Source: an uncultured Oscillospiraceae bacterium | Lineage (GTDB): Bacteria; Bacillota; Clostridia; Oscillospirales; Oscillospiraceae | DNA length: 62,735 nt | Reading direction: 5' to 3' | Assembly (NCBI GenBank): GCA_910588455.1 | Contig: CAJUPG010000002.1 | Span: forward strand, 1 to 62,735 | Part shown: piece by piece, positions 8,234 through 16,173 of the stretch | How the letters are laid out: each line of letters opens with the position of its first letter | Numbering within the stretch: the first letter of the stretch is position 1 | Made by a program: the position numbers and the translations under genes | Notes under the pieces: model-generated | What the model was told of the DNA's origin: nothing | Database searches by the model: none | What the model saw: only the letters and a program-made list of their open reading frames with translations

Positions 8234-9375
8234 GTTTAGAGCAAATGCGGGAAGAAATCAACCAGATCGACCAGAAGCTGGTTGACCTGTTCCGCCGCCG
8301 GATGGAGCTGTCCAAGTCCATCGGCGCGTATAAGCAGGAGCGGCAGCTCCCCGTCCAGGACCCCGCCCGGGAGCGGGAGCTGCTGGGCCGGGTGGCGGAG
8401 CAGGCCGGAGAGGAGCTGTCTGAATACGCCCAGTCAGTGTATCAGACGATTCTGGCGGTGAGCCGGTCCTATCAGAACGCCGAGTCCACCCGCCGCTCCG
8501 GCACCTACCAGCAGATCCAGGCCATGCTGGAAAAGACCCCGGAGCTGTTCCCTCAGCGCTCCAGCGTGGCCTGCCAGGGCGTGGAGGGGGCGTTCTCCCA
8601 ATTAGCCTGCCAGCGGCTGTTCAAGCTGCCCAATATCATGTTTTTCCAGAGCTTTGAGCACGTGTTCAAGGCGGTGGAGTCCGGTATGTGCCAGTTCGGG
8701 GTGCTCCCCATCGAAAACAGCACCGCCGGATCGGTAAACAAAATCTACGATCTGATGCTGGAGCACAATTTCTTCATTGTCCGCAGCGCCCGCCTGAAGG
8801 TGAGCCACAACCTGCTGGTCAAGCCCGGCGTGAAGCTGGAGGACATCCGGGAAATCTACTCCCACGAGCAGGCCATCAACCAGTGCTCCGATTTCCTGGG
8901 CTCCCTGAAGAACGTAAAAATCACCGTCTGTGAGAACACCGCCGTGGCAGCCCAGATGGTCTCCCAGTCCGACCGCACCGACGTGGCGGCCATCTCCTCC
9001 CGGCTGTGCGCGGAGCAGTATTCCCTTCAGCGGCTGAAAACCTCCGTCCAGAACCAGGGCAGCAACTACACCCGGTTTATCTGCATCTCCAAGACCCCCC
9101 AGATTTACCCCGGCGCGGACAAGACCAGTATCATGATGATCGTACCCCACCGGCCCGGCTCCCTGAGCCATATTTTGACGAAATTTTCCATCCTGGGCAT
9201 CAACCTGACCAAGCTGGAAAGCCGCCCCCTGCCGGAGCGGGAGTTTGAGTTCATGTTCTATTTCGACCTGGAAGCTTCGGTATACGCCCCGGAGATGGAG
9301 CGGCTGTTCCTGGACCTGGAGAGCGAGTGCGAGACGATCCGCTATCTGGGCTCCTACAGCGAGATCATAGGGTGA
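8230..9375 (+). CDS. pheA: Bifunctional chorismate mutase / prephenate dehydratase (P-protein)
   Basis: Carries out the two steps from chorismate to phenylpyruvate. Three domains are visible in 381 residues: an AroQ-type chorismate mutase (about 1-90; REEINQIDQKLVDLFRRRM), prephenate dehydratase (about 110-285; GVEGAFSQLA, LPIENSTAGSVN and the conserved TRF triplet in NYTRFICI) and an ACT domain (about 295-375; PGSL and ESRP) that binds Phe for feedback inhibition. Overlaps aroC by four bases. Confidence 0.96.
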   Translation: MSLEQMREEINQIDQKLVDLFRRRMELSKSIGAYKQERQLPVQDPARERELLGRVAEQAGEELSEYAQSVYQTILAVSRSYQNAESTRRSGTYQQIQAMLEKTPELFPQRSSVACQGVEGAFSQLACQRLFKLPNIMFFQSFEHVFKAVESGMCQFGVLPIENSTAGSVNKIYDLMLEHNFFIVRSARLKVSHNLLVKPGVKLEDIREIYSHEQAINQCSDFLGSLKNVKITVCENTAVAAQMVSQSDRTDVAAISSRLCAEQYSLQRLKTSVQNQGSNYTRFICISKTPQIYPGADKTSIMMIVPHRPGSLSHILTKFSILGINLTKLESRPLPEREFEFMFYFDLEASVYAPEMERLFLDLESECETIRYLGSYSEIIG

Positions 9376-9379
9376 GCGC

Positions 9380-10609
9380 ATGGAACGGTTTGGCTTGATC
9401 GGCTACCCTCTGGGCCACAGCTTTTCCCCCCAAATCCACCGGCGGCTGGGGAGCTGGCCCTATGAGCTGCACCCCCTCCAGCCGGAGGAACTGGGTCCCT
9501 TTTTGCAGGCCGGGGAATTTTCCGGTCTGAACGTGACCCTGCCGTACAAAACGGCGGTCATTCCCTACTGCGGGGAGCTCTCCCCCATTGCCCGGCGCAT
9601 CGGCAGCGTCAATACGATTCTCCGCCGCCCGGACGGCACCCTCTACGGCCACAACACGGATTACGACGGCCTGCGGGGTCTGCTGGAGCAGGCGGGGCTG
9701 GCCCAGGAGTTCACGGACCGGAAGGTGCTGGTGCTGGGCAGCGGGGGCGCGTCCCTCACTGCCCGGACCGTGGCCCAGGACTTAGGCGCGGGAGAGGTGG
9801 TGGTGATCTCCCGGAGCGGCCCGGACCACTACGGCAATCTGGACCGCCACGCGGACGCAAGATTTATTCTCAACACCACTCCCGTGGGGATGTACCCCAA
9901 CACCGGCAAGGCCCCTCTGGATCTGAAGCTGTTTCCCCTGTGCCGGGGGGTGTGCGACATTGTGTATAATCCCGCCCGGACCCAGCTGATGCTGGACGCA
10001 CAGCAGCTGGATATCCCCGCCGTGGGGGGACTGGGGATGCTGGTGGGCCAGGCCAAAGCGGCGGCGGAGCTGTTTTTGGGCAAAACGCTGGAGAGCGGGC
10101 TGGCTGCCGCCATCACCCGGGAGATCCGGAACGAAACGGAAAACATGGTTCTAATCGGGATGCCCGGCTGCGGCAAAAGCACCGTGGGCCGTGCCCTGGC
10201 GGACCGGACCGGCCGGCGGCTGGTGGACATTGACCAGGAACTGGAGCAGGAGCTGGGCTGTGCGATTCCGGACTTTTTCGCCCAAAAGGGGGAGGCCGCC
10301 TTCCGGCAGGCGGAGAGCGAAATGCTGGCGCGGTTCTGCCGGGAAAGCGGTCTGGTGATCGCCTGCGGCGGCGGGGCGGTAACCGTGCCGGAAAACATTG
10401 ACGTGATGCGCCAGAACGGACGGCTGGTCTACCTGCGCCGCCCCCTGGAGGAGCTGCCCACAGAGGGCCGTCCCGTCTCCCAAAGCCGCCCCCTGGAGGA
10501 GTTGTTTGCCCAGCGCAGGCCCCTGTATGAGAGCGCGGCGGATCTTACGGTGGACAACGTTCAGGTGGAGCAGGCGGCGGCGGATATTTGGAAGGAGTGG
10601 ACCCGGTGA
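9380..10609 (+). CDS. aroE/aroK: Fused shikimate dehydrogenase - shikimate kinase
   Basis: One uninterrupted 409-codon frame joins two enzymes. Residues 1-250 are AroE-like: GYPLGHSFSPQIH, NVTLPYKTA with the catalytic Lys, NTDYDG with the partner Asp, and a Rossmann loop VLGSGGASLTA. From about residue 257 it is AroK-like: Walker A GMPGCGKST, DIDQELE, FRQAESEML and CGGGAV. It would reduce 3-dehydroshikimate and then phosphorylate shikimate. An internal ATG at 10145 has no clear ribosome site, so a true fusion is favoured. Four bases separate it from pheA. Confidence 0.93.
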   Translation: MERFGLIGYPLGHSFSPQIHRRLGSWPYELHPLQPEELGPFLQAGEFSGLNVTLPYKTAVIPYCGELSPIARRIGSVNTILRRPDGTLYGHNTDYDGLRGLLEQAGLAQEFTDRKVLVLGSGGASLTARTVAQDLGAGEVVVISRSGPDHYGNLDRHADARFILNTTPVGMYPNTGKAPLDLKLFPLCRGVCDIVYNPARTQLMLDAQQLDIPAVGGLGMLVGQAKAAAELFLGKTLESGLAAAITREIRNETENMVLIGMPGCGKSTVGRALADRTGRRLVDIDQELEQELGCAIPDFFAQKGEAAFRQAESEMLARFCRESGLVIACGGGAVTVPENIDVMRQNGRLVYLRRPLEELPTEGRPVSQSRPLEELFAQRRPLYESAADLTVDNVQVEQAAADIWKEWTR

Positions 10610-11028
10610 AGATTTTGGTGCTGAACGGCCCGAACCTGAATTTTCTGGGGATTCGGGAGCCGGATATTTACGGCAAGCAGACCTATGCCGATTTGACCGC
10701 CTATATCCACAGCGCGGCGGAGGAGCTTGGGGTGGAGGTGGAGGTATTCCAGTCCAACCACGAGGGGGCCCTGGTGGACGCAATTCAGAATGCCTACGGA
10801 CGGATGGATGGCATTGTGATAAACCCCGCTGCGTACACCCACACCAGCGTGGCCATTCTGGACGCCCTGAAAGCGGTGGCCCTCCCGGCGGTGGAGGTCC
10901 ATCTGTCTGATGTGGATGCGCGGGAGGCGTTCCGAAGGGTCTCCTACGCGGGGATGGCCTGCCGGACCCGGTTTGCCGGGCTGGGCTTTGAGGGCTATAG
11001 GCGGGCGCTGGAATATTTGAAAAATTGA
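10606..11028 (+). CDS. aroQ: Type II 3-dehydroquinate dehydratase
   Basis: Dehydrates 3-dehydroquinate to 3-dehydroshikimate. I place the start at the GTG at 10606, which overlaps the preceding stop as GTGA, has GGAAGGAG upstream and gives the standard N-terminus VKILVLNGPNLNFLG; the protein is then 140 residues, the normal size. QSNHEG and the EVHLSDV motif are present, with the active-site Tyr in REPDIYG. Last gene of the operon. Confidence 0.95.
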   Translation: MKILVLNGPNLNFLGIREPDIYGKQTYADLTAYIHSAAEELGVEVEVFQSNHEGALVDAIQNAYGRMDGIVINPAAYTHTSVAILDALKAVALPAVEVHLSDVDAREAFRRVSYAGMACRTRFAGLGFEGYRRALEYLKN

Positions 11029-11030
11029 GA

Positions 11031-11064
11031 AAATCCCTCAGACCCACCCCGGTCTGAGGGATTT
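11031..11064. terminator. Bidirectional terminator between aroQ and the CoA-transferase gene
   Basis: Perfect 14-bp stem (AAATCCCTCAGACC and its complement) with a CACCCC loop. It ends in a T-run in both directions and sits between two converging genes. Confidence 0.9.
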
Positions 11065-11067
11065 TTG

Positions 11068-12402
11068 TTACCGCTGATTGCTTCTGCGCCAGATTTTCTG
11101 TTCTCCGGCGGCCCGGATGAGCGCTTCCCGGAAGTCCGGGTGGGCGATGGACACCAGCAGCTCCGCCCGCTCCCAGGTGCTCCGGCCCACCAGATTCACC
11201 GCGCCATACTCGGTGACCACGTAATAGGCCTGACTGCGGGGGGTGGTGATAATGTCCCCCTGGAAGGCGGGCACGATGCGGCTGCGGAGGGTGCCGTCCT
11301 TGTCCCGGTGGGTGGAGCTCATGCAGATGAACGCCTTGCCGCCCCGGCTCATGGCCGCGCCGGTGAGATAGTCCAGCTGCCCGCCGGTGCCGGAGATGTG
11401 CCGGGTGCCGGAGCTCTCCGCGCAGACCTGGCCGTACAGGTCCACGGAAATGCAGCTGTTGATGGAAATCATATGGTCGATCTGGGCGATGGTCTCCGGG
11501 TCGTTGACATACTCCAGAGGGCAGGCAATCACGCCGGGGTTGTCCCCCACCCAGTCATACAGCGCCTGCGAGCCCAGGGCGATGCCGAACACCCCCTTGT
11601 CCCGGAGGAGGCGCTTGCGGCGGTTGGTGAGCTTGCCCGCCTGGTAGAGCTTGAGATACGCGTCGGAGCACAGCTCCGTGTGCATCCCCAGGTCCTTCAG
11701 GTCCGACTGGGCAATGAGCGTGCCCATCACGTCGGGCATGGCCCCGATGCCCAGCTGAATGGTGGCTCCGTCGGTGAGGAAGGGCATAATATGGCCCGCG
11801 ATGGCCCGGTCCACCTCGGTGGCCGGCGGGGCGGGGAGCTGGGGCAGCGGGGGGTGGTGGCCCTCCACGATATGGTCCACCTGGCTGATGTGGATGACCT
11901 CGTCAAAGCCGCCCCGGACCCAGGGAAGATTTTCGTTGACCTCCAGAACCACCACCTTGGCCTTGTCCAGAATGCCCTTGGCCACCCCGGAGCACACTGA
12001 CAAATTAAAATAGCCGTGGCGGTTCATAGGGGCGACGCACATCATGGCCACATCCACATCCAGAAAATGCCGGTAGTAGGGGATCATGTTCCGGTAAATC
12101 ATGGGGATGTAGTTGCACAGTCCCCGGTCGCACAGGCGGCGCTCGTAGCTGGAGCAATGCCAGCTGTTGTAGACGAAGTGCTCCCGGTCCGGGTCGCACT
12201 CGGCGGTCTGGATGGGGCCGAAAATCAGGTTGCCCCGGATTTTTACATCCTGGAGCTGGTCCCGGCGGCGGGCCAGGGCGGCGTCCAGCAGGCTGGGGAA
12301 GCCCACGGCGGTGCCGTAGTCCACCCAGTCGCCGCTTTTGACCAGCTGGGCGGCCTGGTCCGGGGTGCACAGCTTTTCCTTGTACTCGCTCCAAACGTCC
12401 AT
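11068..12402 (-). CDS. Acetyl-CoA hydrolase/transferase family CoA-transferase (butyryl-CoA:acetate type)
   Basis: The 444-residue length and architecture fit family I CoA-transferases such as butyryl-CoA:acetate and 4-hydroxybutyrate CoA-transferase. HTEL with the presumed catalytic Glu243, QLGIGAMPD and GQVCAES are recognisable. In gut butyrate producers this enzyme moves CoA from butyryl-CoA to acetate in the last step of butyrate formation; the exact acyl specificity is not readable here. GGAGGG precedes the ATG. The secG terminator lies directly upstream, and I see no separate promoter in that gap. Confidence 0.8.
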   Translation of the reverse strand: MDVWSEYKEKLCTPDQAAQLVKSGDWVDYGTAVGFPSLLDAALARRRDQLQDVKIRGNLIFGPIQTAECDPDREHFVYNSWHCSSYERRLCDRGLCNYIPMIYRNMIPYYRHFLDVDVAMMCVAPMNRHGYFNLSVCSGVAKGILDKAKVVVLEVNENLPWVRGGFDEVIHISQVDHIVEGHHPPLPQLPAPPATEVDRAIAGHIMPFLTDGATIQLGIGAMPDVMGTLIAQSDLKDLGMHTELCSDAYLKLYQAGKLTNRRKRLLRDKGVFGIALGSQALYDWVGDNPGVIACPLEYVNDPETIAQIDHMISINSCISVDLYGQVCAESSGTRHISGTGGQLDYLTGAAMSRGGKAFICMSSTHRDKDGTLRSRIVPAFQGDIITTPRSQAYYVVTEYGAVNLVGRSTWERAELLVSIAHPDFREALIRAAGEQKIWRRSNQR

Positions 12403-12418
12403 AATAAAAACCCTCCAG

Positions 12419-12454
12419 AAAAAAACGCAAGGTCCATCCCCAGGGACGGACCTT
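12419..12454 (-). terminator. Terminator of secG
   Basis: On the minus strand AAGGTCCGTCCC pairs with GGATGGACCTT (one G-U) followed by GCGTTTTTTT. It lies between the secG stop and the start of the downstream CoA-transferase gene. Confidence 0.75.
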
Positions 12455-12469
12455 GTTCTCGTTTGTTTG

Positions 12470-12706
12470 TCAGCCGGGGATCAGGCTCAGGGCCAGGGTG
12501 AGCAGCAGGAACGCCATCGCCACCCATTTGGTCATTTTCGCCAGCTTGGCGTCCACGCTCTTGGCCTTGTTCTTGGACAGGAACGTATCCGCGCCGCCGG
12601 CGATGGCGCCGGACAGGCCGGCGCTCTTGCCGGACTGGAGCATAACCACTGCGATGAGAGCCAGACAGAGAAGCACCTGGATTATGGTGACAATCAGTTT
12701 AGCCAT
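12470..12706 (-). CDS. secG: Preprotein translocase subunit SecG
   Basis: A 78-residue protein with two hydrophobic helices: one from residue 4 to 24 (ending in VMLQSGKSAG, the conserved SecG turn) and one at the C-terminus. SecG assists SecYE-SecA in protein export. I start at the ATG at 12706 (AKLIVTIIQV), preceded by GGAAAGGAA; the longer upstream reading adds residues unlike SecG. Own promoter and terminator are visible. Confidence 0.92.
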   Translation of the reverse strand: MAKLIVTIIQVLLCLALIAVVMLQSGKSAGLSGAIAGGADTFLSKNKAKSVDAKLAKMTKWVAMAFLLLTLALSLIPG

Positions 12707-12753
12707 GGGAAAATCTTCCTTTCCGCGCCCAAAGGGCAAATCAAGTAGCATAC

Positions 12754-12782
12754 ATTTTAGCACGGTTTTGGGAGAAATACAA
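12754..12782 (-). promoter_or_regulatory. Sigma-A promoter of secG
   Basis: Minus strand: -35 TTGTAT (12782-12777), 17-nt spacer, -10 TAAAAT (12759-12754), about 48 nt before the secG start. Confidence 0.65.
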
Positions 12783-12802
12783 GCCCTTTTGGGAGAAAAT
12801 TT

Positions 12803-13078
12803 TCAAGATTGGTTTTCCGAATTCTCCGGGGCGGTATATTCCAGGAGATCCTCGATTTTGCAGTCCAGGACATAGCACACCCGCGCCAAAAAATCCAAAT
12901 CAACCCGCTCAATCTGTTCCCCCTTAAAATAGCGGGTAATGACATCATATTTTGCACCGGTCAAGGTTCGCAGATAATTTCGTGTAATTCCGCGAGAATT
13001 CAAAACATCCGCTAATTTTATACGGATTTGTCCATATTCCGCTGTTTGATAGGAAATTATGCTTTTTAAATTATCCAT
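12803..13078 (-). CDS. Small Cro/C1-type (XRE) HTH regulator
   Basis: A 91-residue protein that is almost entirely a helix-turn-helix domain: IKLADVLNSRGITRNYLRTLTGAKYDVITRYFKG covers the helices, though the segment is split here only for description, and CKIEDLLEY is the typical end of the HTH_26/YozG-like group. It has no ligand-binding domain. It is divergent from the 86-aa gene at 13187, with a perfect inverted repeat in the shared 108-bp gap, so it is a natural candidate repressor of that gene. AGGGGAG precedes the ATG. Confidence 0.82.
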   Translation of the reverse strand: MDNLKSIISYQTAEYGQIRIKLADVLNSRGITRNYLRTLTGAKYDVITRYFKGEQIERVDLDFLARVCYVLDCKIEDLLEYTAPENSENQS

Positions 13079-13126
13079 TTGATTTCTCCCCTATTATGAG
13101 GCTATCTTATCACTTCCTTTCCCTAC

Positions 13127-13132
13127 TTGACA
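13127..13132 (+). promoter_or_regulatory. -35 box of the promoter for the 86-aa gene
   Basis: A perfect TTGACA lies 5 nt before the inverted repeat at 13137. At 17-nt spacing the -10 would be TACCCT inside the repeat, which is weak; this would suit a promoter that is normally repressed. Confidence 0.45.
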
Positions 13133-13136
13133 TTTT

Positions 13137-13165
13137 CCATATTAGAGTGTACCCTTCTAATATGG
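13137..13165. repeat. Perfect inverted repeat, probable operator
   Basis: CCATATTAGA (13137-13146) and its exact complement TCTAATATGG (13156-13165) are separated by 9 nt. The repeat lies in the divergent gap between the XRE regulator and the 86-aa gene, over the expected -10 region of the latter. This is typical of a dimeric HTH repressor site. Confidence 0.7.
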
Positions 13166-13186
13166 TAATTATTAGGAGGGTATTCC

Positions 13187-13447
13187 ATGGAAAAAAATAT
13201 ATATCCAACACATATCGTCCTCCGGCGGGAGGGCCGCACAAGCTTTGAAATCAACTCCGAGCTCATTGGCGGCGTCCTGCTCCGTGCCTACCACAAAATC
13301 CCAGACGCTACCCAGACCGGCCTCCTCCGGGTTATCAACCAACAGGCCGTCCAGCAGTCCTGCACCGTGCCGGACCTGCTGCTGGACGCTATGGTTAATT
13401 ATTGGGTCTCCCTCTACGAAAAAGGAAAAAATGAGACGGCCGTCTAA
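13187..13447 (+). CDS. Hypothetical 86-aa protein under a probable XRE operator
   Basis: Not recognised. The ATG at 13187 is preceded by a strong AGGAGGG, and the frame is distinct from any known neighbour. The protein is soluble, mixed charge, with predicted alpha content in the second half (DLLLDAMVNYWVSLYEKG), and no signal peptide or membrane helix. Its stop lies inside the hairpin shared with the Uma2 gene. Divergence from an XRE regulator and the operator suggest a switchable gene; a toxin-antitoxin or mobile-element remnant is possible but unproven. Confidence 0.6.
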   Translation: MEKNIYPTHIVLRREGRTSFEINSELIGGVLLRAYHKIPDATQTGLLRVINQQAVQQSCTVPDLLLDAMVNYWVSLYEKGKNETAV

Positions 13448-13455
13448 GCCGTCTC
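13433..13455 (-). terminator. Terminator of the Uma2/glgX/lepB operon
   Basis: GAGACGGC and GCCGTCTC form an 8-bp stem with a 7-nt loop. On the minus strand it follows the Uma2 gene and is trailed by ATTTTTTCCTTTTT. On the plus strand it overlaps the stop of the 86-aa gene with a weaker T-run. Confidence 0.75.
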
Positions 13456-13464
13456 ATTTCTGCC

Positions 13465-14037
13465 TTATTCCGGAAACACCAGTGATAAATCAATGGCGCA
13501 GTCCTCCAGAACATTTACTTGGATGGTGTCCCCTTCATCGCCGAAGTCCTGGGCGGCGTAATAGCCGTTTTCCAGCACAAAGGTCTGTACCGTCCTGCTC
13601 TCCGGGTCCACAATCCAGTATTCCCGCACCCCCGCCCGCTGGTAGAGGTTATGCTTGGTCAGCCGGTCGTGGCGCAGGCTGGAGGGGGATAAAATTTCGA
13701 TAATCAGGTCCGGCGCCCCCTTGCACCCCACCTTGTCCAGCTTCTCCGGGTCGCAGACCACGGTAATATCCGGCTCCACCAGGGTGTCGATGCTGCGGGG
13801 ATCGTCCTCCCGGGTGGCGAAGGGGCACACGGTAAAGGGGGCGACAAATACTTCGCAGCGCTTATCGTCCAAATAGTCCGCCAGCTGGCGGGCCAGCGCA
13901 AGCACCACGCGCTGGTGGTTGGTGGAGGGGCTGGCCTGCATAACGGGATATCCGTCCAAAATTTCGATCCGCTCATGCTCCTCCCAGTTCAGGGCGTCCT
14001 CCAGGGTGTAATATTCATCTTTTTGCGGCAGTGCCAT
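13465..14037 (-). CDS. Uma2-family (DUF820) PD-(D/E)XK nuclease-like protein
   Basis: Residues resemble the Uma2 fold: EILDGYPVMQASPS near the N-terminus, VEPDITVVCDP, PDLIIEILSPSS and REYWIVDP, which hold the acidic residues of the restriction-endonuclease-like core. The start is placed at the ATG at 14037, eight bases after GAGGAG (190 aa); an in-frame GTG nine bases upstream is less well spaced. The cellular role of Uma2 proteins is mostly unknown. It follows glgX after 18 nt and is the last gene before a terminator. Confidence 0.85.
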   Translation of the reverse strand: MALPQKDEYYTLEDALNWEEHERIEILDGYPVMQASPSTNHQRVVLALARQLADYLDDKRCEVFVAPFTVCPFATREDDPRSIDTLVEPDITVVCDPEKLDKVGCKGAPDLIIEILSPSSLRHDRLTKHNLYQRAGVREYWIVDPESRTVQTFVLENGYYAAQDFGDEGDTIQVNVLEDCAIDLSLVFPE

Positions 14038-14055
14038 ATGTTCCACTCCTCTCTG

Positions 14056-16161
14056 CTACCGCCCCACAAAAATCATTACGCTGCGGGGGCGGATTTCAAA
14101 TTGACTGCCCGCCAGGGGGCGCAAAGGCAACTGCTTCTCCTCCCAGGTGTCCGCCGCCAGCTCCCAGCCCATGGAGGAGGGCAGCTGCGGCAGCTGGACC
14201 TGCAAGGGCTCCCAGTAGGCGTTGGAGGCCACATAGACGATCTGGGGCCCGGTGAGCCGCTCCCACCCGGCGAACAGTACGCCGATATAGTGTTCGTCGC
14301 TGTTAAAAGCCTCCCGGGGGTGGGGGGTGACCCCGTAAAAGCTCACGTCCGGGAAGCCGCAGGCTCCGCTGCTCAGGTTGCTGCGGAGAATGCGGTGGGC
14401 CTTGCGGAAGTGAATCATGTACCGGAAGAACTGGAAGATGTCCTGATTGGCCTCCAGCTGCCGCCAGTCCAGCCAGGAGGTGAGATTGTCCTGACAGTAG
14501 GCGTTGTTGTTGCCGAACTGGGTGTTGGCGAACTCGTCCCCCGCCAGGAACATGGGGATGCCCCGGCTGCACATGAGCAGGGCAAAGGCGTTGCGGCCCA
14601 TCCGGCGGCGCAGGGCGTTGATCTGGGGGTCCGCCGTCTCCCCCTCCACGCCGCAGTTCCAGCTGTTGTTGTCGTTGGCCCCGTCGGTGTTGTTCCAGCC
14701 GTTTTTCAGGTTGTGCTTTTCGTTGTAGGAGTACAGATCCCACAGAGTAAACCCGTCGTGGCAGGTGATGAAGTTGACGGAGGCGTTTTTCCGACCCTTG
14801 GAGGCGTACATATCCTGAGAGCCGATCAGCCGCATGGCGGCGGCCTGGGCCAGCCCCCAGTCCCCCTTCAGATACCGGCGCATATCGTCCCGATAGCGGC
14901 CGTTCCACTCCGCCCAGCGGTTCCAGGCCGGGAAGGTCCCCACCTGATACAGCCCCCCGGCGTCCCAGGCCTCGGCGATCAGCTTCACATCCCCCAAAAT
15001 GGGATCGAAGGCCAGGGATTGCAGCAAAGGGGGCTTTTCCATGGGGCTGCCGTCCTCGTTCCGGCCCAGGATGGAGGCCAGGTCAAACCGGAAGCCATCC
15101 ACCCGGTAGTTGGTCACCCAGTACCGCAGGCAGTCCAGAATCATCTGGTGGACGATGGGGTGGTTGCAGTTGAGGGTGTTGCCGCAGCCGCTGAAGTTGT
15201 AGTAATCCCCCTCCGGGGTGAGCAGGTAATAGATGTTATTGTCAAAGCCCTTGAAGGAGAAGAAGGGCCCCCGCCGGTCCCCCTCGGCGGTGTGGTTGAA
15301 CACCACGTCTAAGTAGACCTCAATCCCCCGCCGGTTGGCCTCCTGAATGAGCTGCTTGAGCTCGTTGCCCTCCCGGTTGTACTCGGTGCTGGCGGTGTAG
15401 CTGGTATTGGGGGCGAAAAAGCTGACGGTGCTGTACCCCCAGTAGTTGTAGAGGGTCTCCCCCTCGTGCTGGCGGTAGTCCTGCATCTCGTCGAACTCGA
15501 AGATGGGCATCAGCTCGATGGCGTTGACCCCCAAATCCTCCAGATAGTCCAGCTTTTCCATCAGTCCCGCGAAGGTCCCCGGATGGGCCACGCCGGAGGA
15601 GTCGTGGCGGGTGAAGCCCCGGACGTGGAGCTCGTAGATGATCAGATCCTCCATAGGAATCAGGGGCGGATGCATATCCTCCCAGTCGAAGTCGTCCTTC
15701 ACCACCCGGGCCTTGTAGTGCTGGCCGTTGGGGGCGGTCTTGCCCCACTGGCTCTGGCCGGTGACCGCCTTGGCGTAGGGGTCCAGCAGATACTTGCTGC
15801 GGTCGAACAGCAGCCCCTTCTCCGGGTCATAGGGGCCGTCCACCCGATAGGCGTACTCAAATTCCTCAATGTTCAGCTTGAACACGATCATGGAGTACAC
15901 GTTGCCGATCCGGTAGTGGGCCGGGAAGGGGAGCACCGCGAAGGGCTCGCTCTCCGTGCGGTGGAACAGCAGCAGCTCCACGGAGGTGGCCCCCTTGGAG
16001 TGGACGGTGAAGTTCACCCCGCCGGGGATGGCGGTGGCCCCGTTGATCTCGTAGAAGCCCGGACGGACGTCAAAGCCCGCGATGTTGTTCAGGGGGACCA
16101 GGTGGATGGTCCGGGGGAGGCTGACTTGGTCCACCTTTTGGAGAACCTGCGTTTTTAACAT
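14056..16161 (-). CDS. glgX: Glycogen debranching enzyme / isoamylase-type GlgX
   Basis: Hydrolyses alpha-1,6 branch links in glycogen. The 701-residue protein has an N-terminal carbohydrate-binding (CBM48-like) domain, then the GH13 barrel with GFRFDLAS (nucleophile Asp), LIAEAWDAGG (acid/base Glu) and ITCHDGF (third carboxylate). The isoamylase-like NGRYRDDMRRYLKG stretch is present. It lies downstream of lepB, an M16 peptidase and a small membrane protein in one minus-strand run. The partner glycogen phosphorylase is at 51.7 kb. Confidence 0.9.
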   Translation of the reverse strand: MLKTQVLQKVDQVSLPRTIHLVPLNNIAGFDVRPGFYEINGATAIPGGVNFTVHSKGATSVELLLFHRTESEPFAVLPFPAHYRIGNVYSMIVFKLNIEEFEYAYRVDGPYDPEKGLLFDRSKYLLDPYAKAVTGQSQWGKTAPNGQHYKARVVKDDFDWEDMHPPLIPMEDLIIYELHVRGFTRHDSSGVAHPGTFAGLMEKLDYLEDLGVNAIELMPIFEFDEMQDYRQHEGETLYNYWGYSTVSFFAPNTSYTASTEYNREGNELKQLIQEANRRGIEVYLDVVFNHTAEGDRRGPFFSFKGFDNNIYYLLTPEGDYYNFSGCGNTLNCNHPIVHQMILDCLRYWVTNYRVDGFRFDLASILGRNEDGSPMEKPPLLQSLAFDPILGDVKLIAEAWDAGGLYQVGTFPAWNRWAEWNGRYRDDMRRYLKGDWGLAQAAAMRLIGSQDMYASKGRKNASVNFITCHDGFTLWDLYSYNEKHNLKNGWNNTDGANDNNSWNCGVEGETADPQINALRRRMGRNAFALLMCSRGIPMFLAGDEFANTQFGNNNAYCQDNLTSWLDWRQLEANQDIFQFFRYMIHFRKAHRILRSNLSSGACGFPDVSFYGVTPHPREAFNSDEHYIGVLFAGWERLTGPQIVYVASNAYWEPLQVQLPQLPSSMGWELAADTWEEKQLPLRPLAGSQFEIRPRSVMIFVGR

Positions 16162-16173
16162 AAAATCCTCTCC

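Noticed and set aside
10145..10609. Separate aroK gene starting at an internal ATG at 10145
   Set aside because: No ribosome site precedes the ATG and the frame continues unbroken from aroE, so a fused protein is the simpler reading.
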